Origin: Promethearchaeota archaeon
GTDB taxonomy: Archaea > Asgardarchaeota > Lokiarchaeia > Sigynarchaeales > SOKP01
Reading direction: 5' to 3'
Assembly: GCA_014730295.1 (NCBI GenBank)
Contig: WJIN01000423.1
Span: 1 to 7,903, forward strand
DNA: 7,903 bases
Part shown: in pieces, positions 1-7,379 of the stretch
Layout: each line of letters starts with the position of its first letter
How positions within the stretch are numbered: the first letter of the stretch is position 1
The notes under the pieces: generated by a model
The model's input: only the letters and a program-made list of their open reading frames with translations
What the model was told of the DNA's origin: nothing
The model's database searches: none
Position numbers and translations under genes: made by a program

Positions 1-1661
1 CTATATATGCCATCAGATAATGGTTTTACTGAGACTTCATTCCACGCTTTATTGAGGAGGGAATAAATTTTCTCAGCATCAAATAGATTTTCTATTAGAT
101 ATTTTTTACTGATAGAAAAAAATGGAACATCTAAATCTAAGAATTCTGGCTCTACTTGGGACAGATCAGCGGAACACCTGCTACAATGCTTAATATTAAA
201 AGCTCCCCATCTCACCGTATAGTTTTCAATTAATCTATTACATTTAGGACATCTTTCTCTTAGATAACAATCATGCTCAAAACAAAAGGATATATATCTT
301 AACCTCCATCTCTTTCTGAAATAGGGAATGTTATCTTCTTTCAGACATACTGGACAATATTTTAATCCAACCTCATAGTTATAAATACCTTGGGTCTTCC
401 ACAAAATCCTAAATTCGTCTTTATCATCAACAGTATAAAATTTATCTGTTAGAAGATTCAATTGTTCACTATAGTTTGAGAAAATCATTTGAGTTATCGA
501 TTTATAAGGTTGTCCAGAGACTTTTGATAAATATTTGAATAGTGCTGGAAAATCTATGAAATCAAGTCCTTTCAAATCGTATAGGTCTAAAGAGTCAAGA
601 CATTTAGGGAATGATGAGATTAATGAGAAATAACCCATGCTATTTTCTAATGCCGTTCTTATTAACCATGATGATATTGTTTCTCCTTCAAATATTTCAC
701 ACCATTTTGGAAAATCATTATTTTTAACTTTCAAATCTGTTATCTTTTTTGCAATGGAATATTTGGGTTTTTTCTCTGACTTTTCTTCCAATATTGACTT
801 TATTGCAGTTCCAATTAATAAAAATGAACCCTTTATGTTAGAAAAGAGATGTCTCTTATTATCTCTGTTATATTTATTACTGATTCCTTTCCAAATCCTC
901 CTTAACTCGTCATCTTTAGTTAAAGGATGGTTCTGGAATATATTATCGTCCAAATCATAATATTTTACGCTCCAAGACATTGCTAGCACATTATAAATCT
1001 CATTCATGGACAATTGAGGATTAAATAAGTATTCAGTAGAATATTTGAGTATTTTATCATTTTTCTCAAATGTGTATGGTGAAATTGAAGATAAATTGAA
1101 TCCACAATTGTAACATTGATTTGGGTTATAATCCCATTCAAGTCTGAATGGTGCTATATATCTACCGCATTTAGGACACTTATTTTCCAAAAGACACTTA
1201 TGATCTGGACAAAATGTGTTATATCTTAATCTCCATCTGTTTTTGAAGAAAGCAATTGGGTCTTCTTTCAAGCACATTGGACAAAATCTTAAACCTGTTC
1301 CATATCTTGATTCCCATCTAGTAAACCATAATTCTTGAAAGATATTATTTCTCCAGCTACCTTCGGAAGATTCTTTAGTAATTTCATCTACTTTGAAATT
1401 CAAATATGAAAGGCTCATTCTTTTCAAAACATCAATAGCAATTTCCGTTTTTTTAGAAAAAACTTCAAATAAACTAGGAAACCAATTAAGATCATAATCT
1501 TGGTTTATTTTAAACTGTCTAACATCCAAATAATGATCTTGAATATAATCTAACAAAGAAGAGAGGCTATTTAGGTTCGCTTGAGCCGTTCTTATCATCC
1601 AAGATGATATTGATTCACCATTTAGGGGATGTGGACTCTTATTCCATTTTTCCAAACCCAT
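1..1661 (-). CDS. tniQ: Tandem (double) TniQ-domain protein, 3' end beyond window
   Basis: A single minus-strand frame runs from ATG at 1661 to the window edge: 553 codons, no stop. It encodes two homologous TniQ units about 310 residues apart. Unit 1 opens near residues 9-30 (NGESISSWMIRTA) and has zinc pairs C127/C130, C151/H154, C162/C165 and C183/C186. Unit 2 opens near 320-341 (EGETISSWLIRTA) and has C436/C439, C460/H463, C471/C474 and C493/C496. Both contain the TniQ hallmark CPxCLKED followed by FxxRWRLRY. In known families TniQ/TnsD recruits transposase and AAA+ regulator to a target, and in CRISPR-associated transposons it binds the effector complex. An in-frame TGA lies three codons upstream of this ATG, which fixes the N-terminus; a weak TTAGGT lies about 11 bases before it. 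The gene is divergent from the cas operon. Domain identity is secure; the transposition role is inferred, since no transposase gene is in view. Confidence 0.9.
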   Translation of the reverse strand, partial: MGLEKWNKSPHPLNGESISSWMIRTAQANLNSLSSLLDYIQDHYLDVRQFKINQDYDLNWFPSLFEVFSKKTEIAIDVLKRMSLSYLNFKVDEITKESSEGSWRNNIFQELWFTRWESRYGTGLRFCPMCLKEDPIAFFKNRWRLRYNTFCPDHKCLLENKCPKCGRYIAPFRLEWDYNPNQCYNCGFNLSSISPYTFEKNDKILKYSTEYLFNPQLSMNEIYNVLAMSWSVKYYDLDDNIFQNHPLTKDDELRRIWKGISNKYNRDNKRHLFSNIKGSFLLIGTAIKSILEEKSEKKPKYSIAKKITDLKVKNNDFPKWCEIFEGETISSWLIRTALENSMGYFSLISSFPKCLDSLDLYDLKGLDFIDFPALFKYLSKVSGQPYKSITQMIFSNYSEQLNLLTDKFYTVDDKDEFRILWKTQGIYNYEVGLKYCPVCLKEDNIPYFRKRWRLRYISFCFEHDCYLRERCPKCNRLIENYTVRWGAFNIKHCSRCSADLSQVEPEFLDLDVPFFSISKKYLIENLFDAEKIYSLLNKAWNEVSVKPLSDGIY

Positions 1662-1673
1662 TAAGATTCATAC

Positions 1674-1697
1674 CTAAATAATGAAAAATTATTTTAG
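1674..1697 (-). promoter_or_regulatory. Weak hairpin in tniQ leader
   Basis: An inverted repeat of about 9 base pairs with one bulged T encloses a 5-base loop (CTAAATAAT, GAAAA, ATTATTTTAG on the plus strand). It ends about 12 bases before the tniQ ATG. On the transcript, its 3' arm overlaps the TTTAG part of the weak ribosome-binding stretch TTTAGGT. Folding could therefore reduce initiation, but the stem is almost all A-U and may be chance in AT-rich DNA. Confidence 0.25.
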
Positions 1698-1858
1698 AAG
1701 TTAATTAAATTAATAGGAATGGATTCAGTAAAAAAGACAGAAGTCCTAATAAAATAAAAACACTGGATTTTGGTTTATTGAATTCCTCTATAAATTTTGT
1801 AATAATTGTTAAAGCAGAAACAAAATCAATGAGATTTTATTTTGATTCTTTTTATCCA

Positions 1859-1875
1859 AAGTCAAAAGCTTTCTC
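1859..1875 (+). repeat. 17-base imperfect direct repeat, copy 1
   Basis: AAGTCAAAAGCTTTCTC. It matches the copy at 1901-1917 at 15 of 17 positions, with starts 42 bases apart. It lies between tniQ and the gene remnant. It could be a binding site for a regulator or a transposase, or a coincidence. Confidence 0.45.
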
Positions 1876-1900
1876 TTAATATTTCTATTTTATCATTTTT

Positions 1901-1917
1901 AAGTCAAGAGCTTTCCC
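1901..1917 (+). repeat. 17-base imperfect direct repeat, copy 2
   Basis: AAGTCAAGAGCTTTCCC. It is the partner of the copy at 1859-1875 (two mismatches) and lies just beyond the 3' end of the decayed minus-strand gene. Two copies only; too few and too short for a CRISPR array. Confidence 0.45.
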
Positions 1918-1930
1918 GAAAATTGGGGGT

Positions 1931-2257
1931 TTAATTCAAATCCTCTGGTAAAATCCTTGCAATCTGAAGAGCGTATGCAGTTTCGCGTAATAATATACCT
2001 CTAAAATCGCCTAAATTTTGTAATGTAGTCCTTTTGAATATGATAGATCGGGCTCTGATAGCCATAATCCATCAACTTCTCTAAAAGTAGTGGGATCTTT
2101 TCGCATTGTCTCTGAAACCTTAATATTATTGATCGTAGACGGTTTTCCTCAAATTAATTCAAAAACAGATTCATTATGACTCAAAATCTCAATTTCATTT
2201 AACTTAAACTCAAAACTCTCATTTTCTTCAATGAAAAATTGATCCACATCTCTTCAT
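1931..2257 (-). pseudogene. Decayed small gene of unknown family
   Basis: Coding-like sequence is spread over two minus-strand frames. From about 2250 to 2013 one frame reads protein-like text (DVDQFFIEENESFEF, then SETMRKDPTTFREVDG, then LWLSEPDLSYSKG), broken by a TGA at 2151-2149 and closing at TAG 2013-2011. A second frame takes over from about 2065 (ATG) and reads QNLGDFRGILLRETA and YALQIARILPEDLN, ending at TAA 1933-1931. A possible original ATG at 2257-2255 is out of frame with the middle segment. The pattern fits a gene of about 110 codons carrying two frameshifts and a nonsense change. I do not recognise the family. GC is slightly higher than the flanks. Alternatively, only the last 44 codons (2065-1931) may be an expressed small protein. 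Confidence 0.45.
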
Positions 2258-2343
2258 ATATAACTATTTAAGTTAATAATTTAAATTTATAATTAAGATT
2301 AAGACATAAAACTATAATATATAATTAAATTAAAGGTAAGCCA
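2258..2343 (+). promoter_or_regulatory. Presumed promoter and leader of the cas operon
   Basis: This is a strongly AT-rich stretch directly before cmr1. An exact TATAAT lies at 2313-2318 within TATAATATATAATTA, which would serve as a bacterial -10 or an archaeal TATA element. No TTGACA-like -35 is seen at 17 bases. AAAGGT at 2332-2337 is the likely ribosome site, six bases before the TTG start. Position and composition support the call; the exact start site is not determinable. Confidence 0.4.
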
Positions 2344-3480
2344 TTGAGGATTAACATATTAACTCCATTATTTACAGGAAATATGGATGGTCAGACAGAT
2401 ATAATCAGATCCACGGGTGTAAGTGGGTCTATTCGTTGGTGGAATGAAGCAATATTTCGAGGATTCAATTATTTCGCTTGTGATCCTAATTCAAATTCAT
2501 CTTGTCCACAAGATAGCAATTATTATTGTCATAACTGTATGCTCTTTGGTTCTACTGATATTAGAAGAAGCTTTAAATTAATAATAGAAAATGAAGAATT
2601 ATCTGATTCTTATAGGAATAGACGTATCTTAAATATTAAACCACGTGAAAGAAATCGGGGTTGGTATTTAGATAAAGGAAAAATTGGAAACTTTGATCTA
2701 AATTTAATACCTCTTACATTAAATATTGATCTTTCTCCAGTTAACCTTGCTATAAAAATCGCCTCAAAATGGGGAGCAATTGGTGCCAAGACACAAATCG
2801 GTTACGGAGTGGTGGAAATAGCTGATAATAAAGATCCTATAACAATTAAAAACTTGAAAGAAAATTTTGAAAAAATGATTAATGATCGATTAAATTTGAT
2901 TAATATTAAATTGAGACGATTTTATGACAAAAAACTCCCTAATTTAAAAGAGTTTTTCTTCTCTAAAATTCAATTTAAAGTAAGTAATGTACGTAATGAG
3001 AGCTGGTGGGAAAACATCAATATTGTTAAAACTGAAAATGAAAAGCAATTAAGAGAATGGTACTATAATTCCAATTCATTTCCTATAGCACCCTCAATAA
3101 AAAATTGGTTACGATTTAAGAATGGACAAAACTTAATAAAAAATAATAACAATACTGTAAAAAATTTCTTATATGGAAAATCCAAAGAGTCTGCATCTAA
3201 AATTAATATATCGAGTGCCTATCAAGTAAAAGAAAATCTATGGGAATTTCGTATTTGGGGATGGATACCCCAAAAAAAGGATTTTGATAGAGAAGAGTTC
3301 CTAAACAATTTGAAAAGTTGTTTGAATGGCTCAAATGAAGATATAAAAATACCCTGGGATGAAATATTGGGTTCCAAAATAAGTAATGTGAATTTAATTA
3401 TATGGCGGGAATTTAATTCAGAAAGAGATAGTGTAAATAATTTAAGTAGGATTGAAGATTTTATTGAGAGTCTATTATAA
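2344..3480 (+). CDS. cmr1: Type III CRISPR RAMP protein Cmr1 (Cas7 family)
   Basis: 378 residues, normal for Cmr1. Cmr1 is a RAMP (RRM-fold) subunit at the target 3' / crRNA 3'-end side of Cmr-type RNA-guided effector complexes. Diagnostic features are ILTPLFTGN at residues 5-13, the STGVSGSIRWW segment at 23-33 (family form roughly RxxSIKGALRWW), the MLFGS turn at 66-70, and the glycine-rich RAMP loop GAIGAKTQIGYG at 144-155, which contacts RNA in RAMP proteins. Cysteines 46, 54, 62 and 65 form a probable zinc site (CHNC at 62-65), an insertion seen in some Cmr1 proteins. The start is TTG: upstream in frame, a TAA at 2326-2328 leaves no ATG or GTG, and AAAGGT lies six bases before. It is the first gene of the operon, nine bases ahead of the cmr6-like gene. 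Confidence 0.88.
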   Translation: MRINILTPLFTGNMDGQTDIIRSTGVSGSIRWWNEAIFRGFNYFACDPNSNSSCPQDSNYYCHNCMLFGSTDIRRSFKLIIENEELSDSYRNRRILNIKPRERNRGWYLDKGKIGNFDLNLIPLTLNIDLSPVNLAIKIASKWGAIGAKTQIGYGVVEIADNKDPITIKNLKENFEKMINDRLNLINIKLRRFYDKKLPNLKEFFFSKIQFKVSNVRNESWWENINIVKTENEKQLREWYYNSNSFPIAPSIKNWLRFKNGQNLIKNNNNTVKNFLYGKSKESASKINISSAYQVKENLWEFRIWGWIPQKKDFDREEFLNNLKSCLNGSNEDIKIPWDEILGSKISNVNLIIWREFNSERDSVNNLSRIEDFIESLL

Positions 3481-3489
3481 AGATGGTGG

Positions 3490-4629
3490 ATGAATACAAT
3501 AATGATTTATGATTTTTACGGTAAATATCAAATTAAACAAAAAGAAGATTTAGAGAATCTTACTAATGGAAGTGAAAAATACAGTGATATAAAAGATATT
3601 TATTCAAGAATTTTGTTATTATCTACCATATTTTCAGTTGAAGGAAAATGGAGAGATTATAGAAATAGATCACAAAAGATAAATCCCCAAGCTGCAGCAA
3701 AAGCGGGAGATAGAAATTTTAAAGTTGGTTTATTGGAATTGATCAAAAAAGAATATAAAAATTACATTAGTAAACAATATGAAATATTTAATAGATTAAA
3801 TTTAAATCCTATTCCAGATATCAAGAATCTCCCCGTAGGGTCATCTATAATACAATTCCCAATGGTCTTAAAGAGATCATATATCTCTAAGGATGACGAA
3901 CCACTCTATATAATTGAAAATCCAATAAGGAAAGAAAAAATCTTTAAAATCCCTTGTATCTCAGCAATGAGCTGGAAAGGGAATTTAAGATGGACAATGA
4001 TGAAAATTCATTTAGAGAATATTATTAATAATCCACTATTATTTGCTGAGAAACGATTTAGACATACCCTTTTATTCGGGACAGAAAAAGGACTTGGAGA
4101 TGAGATGAAAGGGTGGTCAAATTATCTTAATCATATATGTCCTAAAGCTCAAAATCTATACCTTGATAAACTGAAAGATAAATTTTATACAAAAAATATT
4201 CCTCCACTTAAGGGAATGTTATCTTTTTATCCAACCTTTTGGGATAAAATTGACTTGGAAGTTATAAATCCCCATGATCGAGAGAATAAAATAGGAACAA
4301 ACCCAATATATTATGAAGTTGTACCTAAGGAATCAATAGGATTTTTTTCAATTCTTTATTTTCCAAATTATTGGTTGGAGCAATCAGAAAAAAATCATGA
4401 AATCAGGATTAGGAATGATCTAAAAATGACAATAGAGGGTATCAAGGAAATGATGCTTAAATATGGGTTTTCAGCTAAGAAATCAAATGATTATGGTCTC
4501 ATTAAAAAGAATTGGGACAAAGGGAAAAGCTTATTGATAATTAAGGGTTTTACTGAAAAGGAGCGATTTAGTAATTTTACAGAATTGGAAAATCTTTTAA
4601 AAGAAGTTAATAAGGGGGGTTCAAAATAA
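3490..4629 (+). CDS. cmr6: Cmr6-like RAMP protein of type III effector
   Basis: 379 residues, a RAMP-superfamily subunit, probably the Cmr6 equivalent that caps the Cas7-like backbone beside Cmr1. Evidence: IPCISAMSWKGNLRW at 154-168 corresponds to the RAMP/Cmr6 motif IPGSSLKGVLR; FGTEKG follows near 196-201; then KGMLSFYPTFW and VINPHDR (about 240-265), matching the Cmr6 pattern of a G-x-hydrophobic-F strand followed by a TPH-type motif; a degenerate RAMP loop SAKKSNDYG sits near 326-336. The first 130 residues are helical-looking and longer than in typical Cmr6. The start is uncertain: GGTGG directly abuts ATG 3490, so ATG 3502 (12 bases from GGTGG) may be used instead. The stop overlaps the presumed start of the cas10 gene. 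It could alternatively be a divergent III-C-specific RAMP rather than a strict Cmr6 orthologue. Confidence 0.75.
   Translation: MNTIMIYDFYGKYQIKQKEDLENLTNGSEKYSDIKDIYSRILLLSTIFSVEGKWRDYRNRSQKINPQAAAKAGDRNFKVGLLELIKKEYKNYISKQYEIFNRLNLNPIPDIKNLPVGSSIIQFPMVLKRSYISKDDEPLYIIENPIRKEKIFKIPCISAMSWKGNLRWTMMKIHLENIINNPLLFAEKRFRHTLLFGTEKGLGDEMKGWSNYLNHICPKAQNLYLDKLKDKFYTKNIPPLKGMLSFYPTFWDKIDLEVINPHDRENKIGTNPIYYEVVPKESIGFFSILYFPNYWLEQSEKNHEIRIRNDLKMTIEGIKEMMLKYGFSAKKSNDYGLIKKNWDKGKSLLIIKGFTEKERFSNFTELENLLKEVNKGGSK
4612..4628 (+). promoter_or_regulatory. G-rich ribosome site and ATA start, or frameshift site
   Basis: AAGGGGGGT at 4612-4620 resembles the AAGGAGGT ribosome-binding consensus with a wobble and sits six bases before ATA at 4626. 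The ATA overlaps the preceding TAA stop as ATAA, mirroring the ATGA overlap of the next gene pair. The same run, read in the upstream gene's frame, is G GGG GGT, an X XXY YYZ slippery heptamer whose -1 shift leads exactly into the cas10 frame. Either mechanism would give translation of the HD motif. Confidence 0.6.
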
Positions 4630-7379
4630 CAAATAATCTCTCAATTTTAAAGGAAAATCAGAAAAAGCTTTTACTCTTAGAGATCGGAGCATTTCTTCAT
4701 GATTTAGGTAAATCTAAAATGAAATTTATCACTAAATCTTCATCCGAATACAAAAAGACGGGTAAATATGATGAATTTCATCATTCCAATCCGGATATAT
4801 TTTCGAGTGAATTAAAAAACATTTTAGATAGTATTGAGGTTGAATTATGTGGTGAAACTGCATCTTACATTGATTTTATAAAGCATGATAAGGATTGTTA
4901 TGAAAATAAGGAGGATGTTCCAAAAATAATTCAACTTTTATGTGCGGGATTTGGATTGAGCGGTATTGATGGAATAGATTCTGGTTTAGATAAAGGTGGT
5001 AAAAAAAAACAACATCAGAATAAAACTTTTATTGCAAGTGCCTACGGATATGAAGAAAAAAAATTAGAAACTACAAAAATATCAAAAGATTCTGAAAAAA
5101 TCGAGGAAATAATAATTAAATTATTCCAAGAATATAAAAGCATCAATAATAATATGGATGTAGTAGCATTAAGAAATAAGCTATTAGAATATTTAAAACC
5201 ATATTATTCTAATCTTTTAGGAGAAACCCGAAGATCTGCCAATGATGTGTCCCTTTGGGATCATTCATACTCCGTTGCCAGCTTGTTTAAATCCGTATGT
5301 GCAAAAAATTTTTTAGATTGTTCAAAGGTTTCGTTTTGTTTTTTAGATTTTAAATGTAAATGGAAAATTTTCTCAGTTAATTTAAATATCCCTCAACTTT
5401 TAACAAGAGGAAATAAATTAGGAGATATTGTGGGATATAAGGAAATCATAAAAGACGTTTTTAAAAAAGTTAAATCATTTATTGAAGTTAATTATCCAGT
5501 AGGGAACGAGATCTATAAAGATACTACAGGAATATACTTTTTAATCCCAAAACTTGGAGATAAGATAGAAATAGAAATTAAAGATGAATTGGATAAGCAA
5601 GTAGGAGAATTCAGTTTAATGATTGACATTAACTTTTGGGATGCTGAAAACAATAAAAATGATACTCAAGAAGAAGGGGAAGAACAAGATAATAAGGAAG
5701 ATAAAATTAAAAATGTTCTAAAAAGTATTTTAACAGAAGCAAGGAATAAATCAATTAAAAAGATATCTTTCCCAATATCATCAAAAAAATTTAAATTAAG
5801 TAATTTCAATAATAATTGGAATAATAAGGAAATATGTCCAATTTGTCAATTAAGACCTATGGAGGAACACGGAGATGGATGTTCTCATTGTTTAGAGAGA
5901 AGAGTTAGACGTGCTAAGAGATGGCTTGATAATCAAAATATAATAAATACAATTTGGTTAGATGAGATATCGGATCATAATAACCAAATTGCTATTATAA
6001 TTGGTACTTTCACGCTCAATAAATGGTTGGATGGTACATTTGTTAAGACCTTAACGCTTGATAAAAAAATCAGTAAAAATCCTTCTCCAGCACGAATTAG
6101 AAGATGCTGGGAAACAACCGAGAATTTTATAAAAGAAATCGTTTTCAAGAAAATAATAAAGAGTGGTTATCAACAGAATCTGCTCACTTCAGTTAGAAAT
6201 CAGAGAATCTGCTTTAAAATTGTTCCGAATCCAGGGATTATAAGAGGAGCAACCTTAGATATTTCTATAGGAGGGCATCGCTTAAGTCCTGTATGTATCA
6301 ATCAAGAGAAAGGTACTTTTTTGACTACTATCAATCTTGAGATCTTGGATTTAGGTACTGATGTAGAACAAGTAATTTCACGATTAAATAAATTAAAAGA
6401 TAAACCAATTAAAATAAAAAAAACTCAGAATTCAATTAAGAATTATTTTATTACAGAGATTAAAAAAGCAGATAACAATTTGCAAAAATATATCCCTTTT
6501 TCGAAAATTTATGACTATCCCAATCAATTTATGACAATAGTTCCGGCTTTTGATGCATTTAAAATTGCAAAAAAAATATATCAAGAATATAAAATTCAAT
6601 TTTCAAAGGTAAGGGATAGGTTACCTTTTCATTTGGGCATTATTGGGTTTCATAGAAAATTACCTCTTCATATCGCAATGGAAGCGGCTAATAAATTGCT
6701 CAGAAAGTTTCAAGTAAATAAAAAAATTCAAGCAAAAGTTAAAGAAATTCGAAGTGTTAAAGGTGAGAGATTTGGAAATAGAGCGAAAGAATTAACTTTT
6801 GATGCTGAGGAATATTCTGATAATTTAAGATGGAATATTTCATACTCAACGGGAGATCCATCTATTAAAGATGAATGGTATCCCTATTTCAGATCAGAAG
6901 GATGTAATTCTGATAAAAATTCTTTTTCGTTTATGGATAACAATGGAAATTATTTTATATATTTAAATGAATTAAGATGCGATAATTTAGTATATATAGA
7001 TCCCTCTTATTTTAAATTAGCGTATATTAACTCTGCTCAAGATAGATTTACAATTAATGAAAATCTAAAACCTATCGATGCAATTGACCGATACAACCTT
7101 CTCTGGGATATTTTTTATAAGAAATTAGAAAGAAATGATTGGACACTTTCCCAGATCTATTCCTTTTGGGAGTTAGTCGAAAAAAAATTAAAAAATTATG
7201 ATAATCTAGATATAAAAAAAGAATTTTTAGGAAACATAATGAAAAATATTTTAGTTTTAGAGCAAGAAACTCAAGAATGGAAGATAATCTTCCAATCTAT
7301 TTTAGAAGATAACATATTTCATGATTGTTTATTTTGGAATTTAAAAATAAGGAAAAAAATAGGAAGTCGTACGAAATGA
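4626..7379 (+). CDS. csx11: Cas10-family large subunit, Csx11-like, cyclase-dead (subtype III-C)
   Basis: Large subunit of the type III effector; 917 residues from an ATA start, or 886 from the first ATG (4719). The longer form is preferred because EIGAFLHDLGK, the HD nuclease motif (H25, D26), lies upstream of that ATG; H52/H53 and H87/D88 are further candidate ligands. An acidic linker spans about 340-363. A zinc site follows (C404, C407, C419, C422; CPIC and CSHC). The stretch NPSPARIRRCWETTENF (from about residue 482) and a later VRDRLPFHLG / HRKLPLHIAMEAANKLL region recall Csx11 proteins. In the palm, FMTIVPAFDAFKIA matches the strand and helix that follow GGDD in Cas10, but the GGDD position reads YPNQ (631-634). 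Subtype III-C is known for an inactivated cyclase and a retained HD domain, which fits. RNA-activated DNA cleavage is plausible; cyclic oligoadenylate synthesis is not. Family assignment is from memory of motifs, not a search. Confidence 0.8.
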   Translation: MTNNLSILKENQKKLLLLEIGAFLHDLGKSKMKFITKSSSEYKKTGKYDEFHHSNPDIFSSELKNILDSIEVELCGETASYIDFIKHDKDCYENKEDVPKIIQLLCAGFGLSGIDGIDSGLDKGGKKKQHQNKTFIASAYGYEEKKLETTKISKDSEKIEEIIIKLFQEYKSINNNMDVVALRNKLLEYLKPYYSNLLGETRRSANDVSLWDHSYSVASLFKSVCAKNFLDCSKVSFCFLDFKCKWKIFSVNLNIPQLLTRGNKLGDIVGYKEIIKDVFKKVKSFIEVNYPVGNEIYKDTTGIYFLIPKLGDKIEIEIKDELDKQVGEFSLMIDINFWDAENNKNDTQEEGEEQDNKEDKIKNVLKSILTEARNKSIKKISFPISSKKFKLSNFNNNWNNKEICPICQLRPMEEHGDGCSHCLERRVRRAKRWLDNQNIINTIWLDEISDHNNQIAIIIGTFTLNKWLDGTFVKTLTLDKKISKNPSPARIRRCWETTENFIKEIVFKKIIKSGYQQNLLTSVRNQRICFKIVPNPGIIRGATLDISIGGHRLSPVCINQEKGTFLTTINLEILDLGTDVEQVISRLNKLKDKPIKIKKTQNSIKNYFITEIKKADNNLQKYIPFSKIYDYPNQFMTIVPAFDAFKIAKKIYQEYKIQFSKVRDRLPFHLGIIGFHRKLPLHIAMEAANKLLRKFQVNKKIQAKVKEIRSVKGERFGNRAKELTFDAEEYSDNLRWNISYSTGDPSIKDEWYPYFRSEGCNSDKNSFSFMDNNGNYFIYLNELRCDNLVYIDPSYFKLAYINSAQDRFTINENLKPIDAIDRYNLLWDIFYKKLERNDWTLSQIYSFWELVEKKLKNYDNLDIKKEFLGNIMKNILVLEQETQEWKIIFQSILEDNIFHDCLFWNLKIRKKIGSRTK

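Larger units (their letters stand above)
1662..1930. other. AT-rich intergenic stretch, tniQ leader side
   Basis: No convincing gene is present on either strand. The stretch holds the presumed tniQ promoter and leader (minus strand), a weak AT hairpin next to the tniQ start, and a pair of 17-base imperfect direct repeats. I could not pick out a specific TATA or -10/-35 element for tniQ in this uniformly AT-rich background. Confidence 0.5.

Noticed and set aside
637..960. Plus-strand open frame of 107 codons
   Set aside because: It lies entirely antisense to the TniQ frame, which carries clear family motifs; its hydrophobic translation is an artefact of reading that AT-rich gene backwards.
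1..1661. Two separate tniQ genes in tandem
   Set aside because: The frame is continuous through the whole linker (residues about 190-320) with no stop, so one fused protein is the simpler reading.
1662..2343. CRISPR array in the intergenic region
   Set aside because: Only one pair of 17-base near repeats with a 25-base gap is present; no regular series of repeats or spacers.
4884..4889. Second HD pair (H87, D88) as the main nuclease motif
   Set aside because: The FLHDLGK context at 25-26 matches the Cas10 HD signature far better; H87/D88 is at most an additional ligand.
4719..7379. Cas10 without an HD domain, as in subtype III-D
   Set aside because: The HD motif is present in the same open frame just upstream of ATG 4719, so the shorter form reflects the missing ATG and not domain loss.
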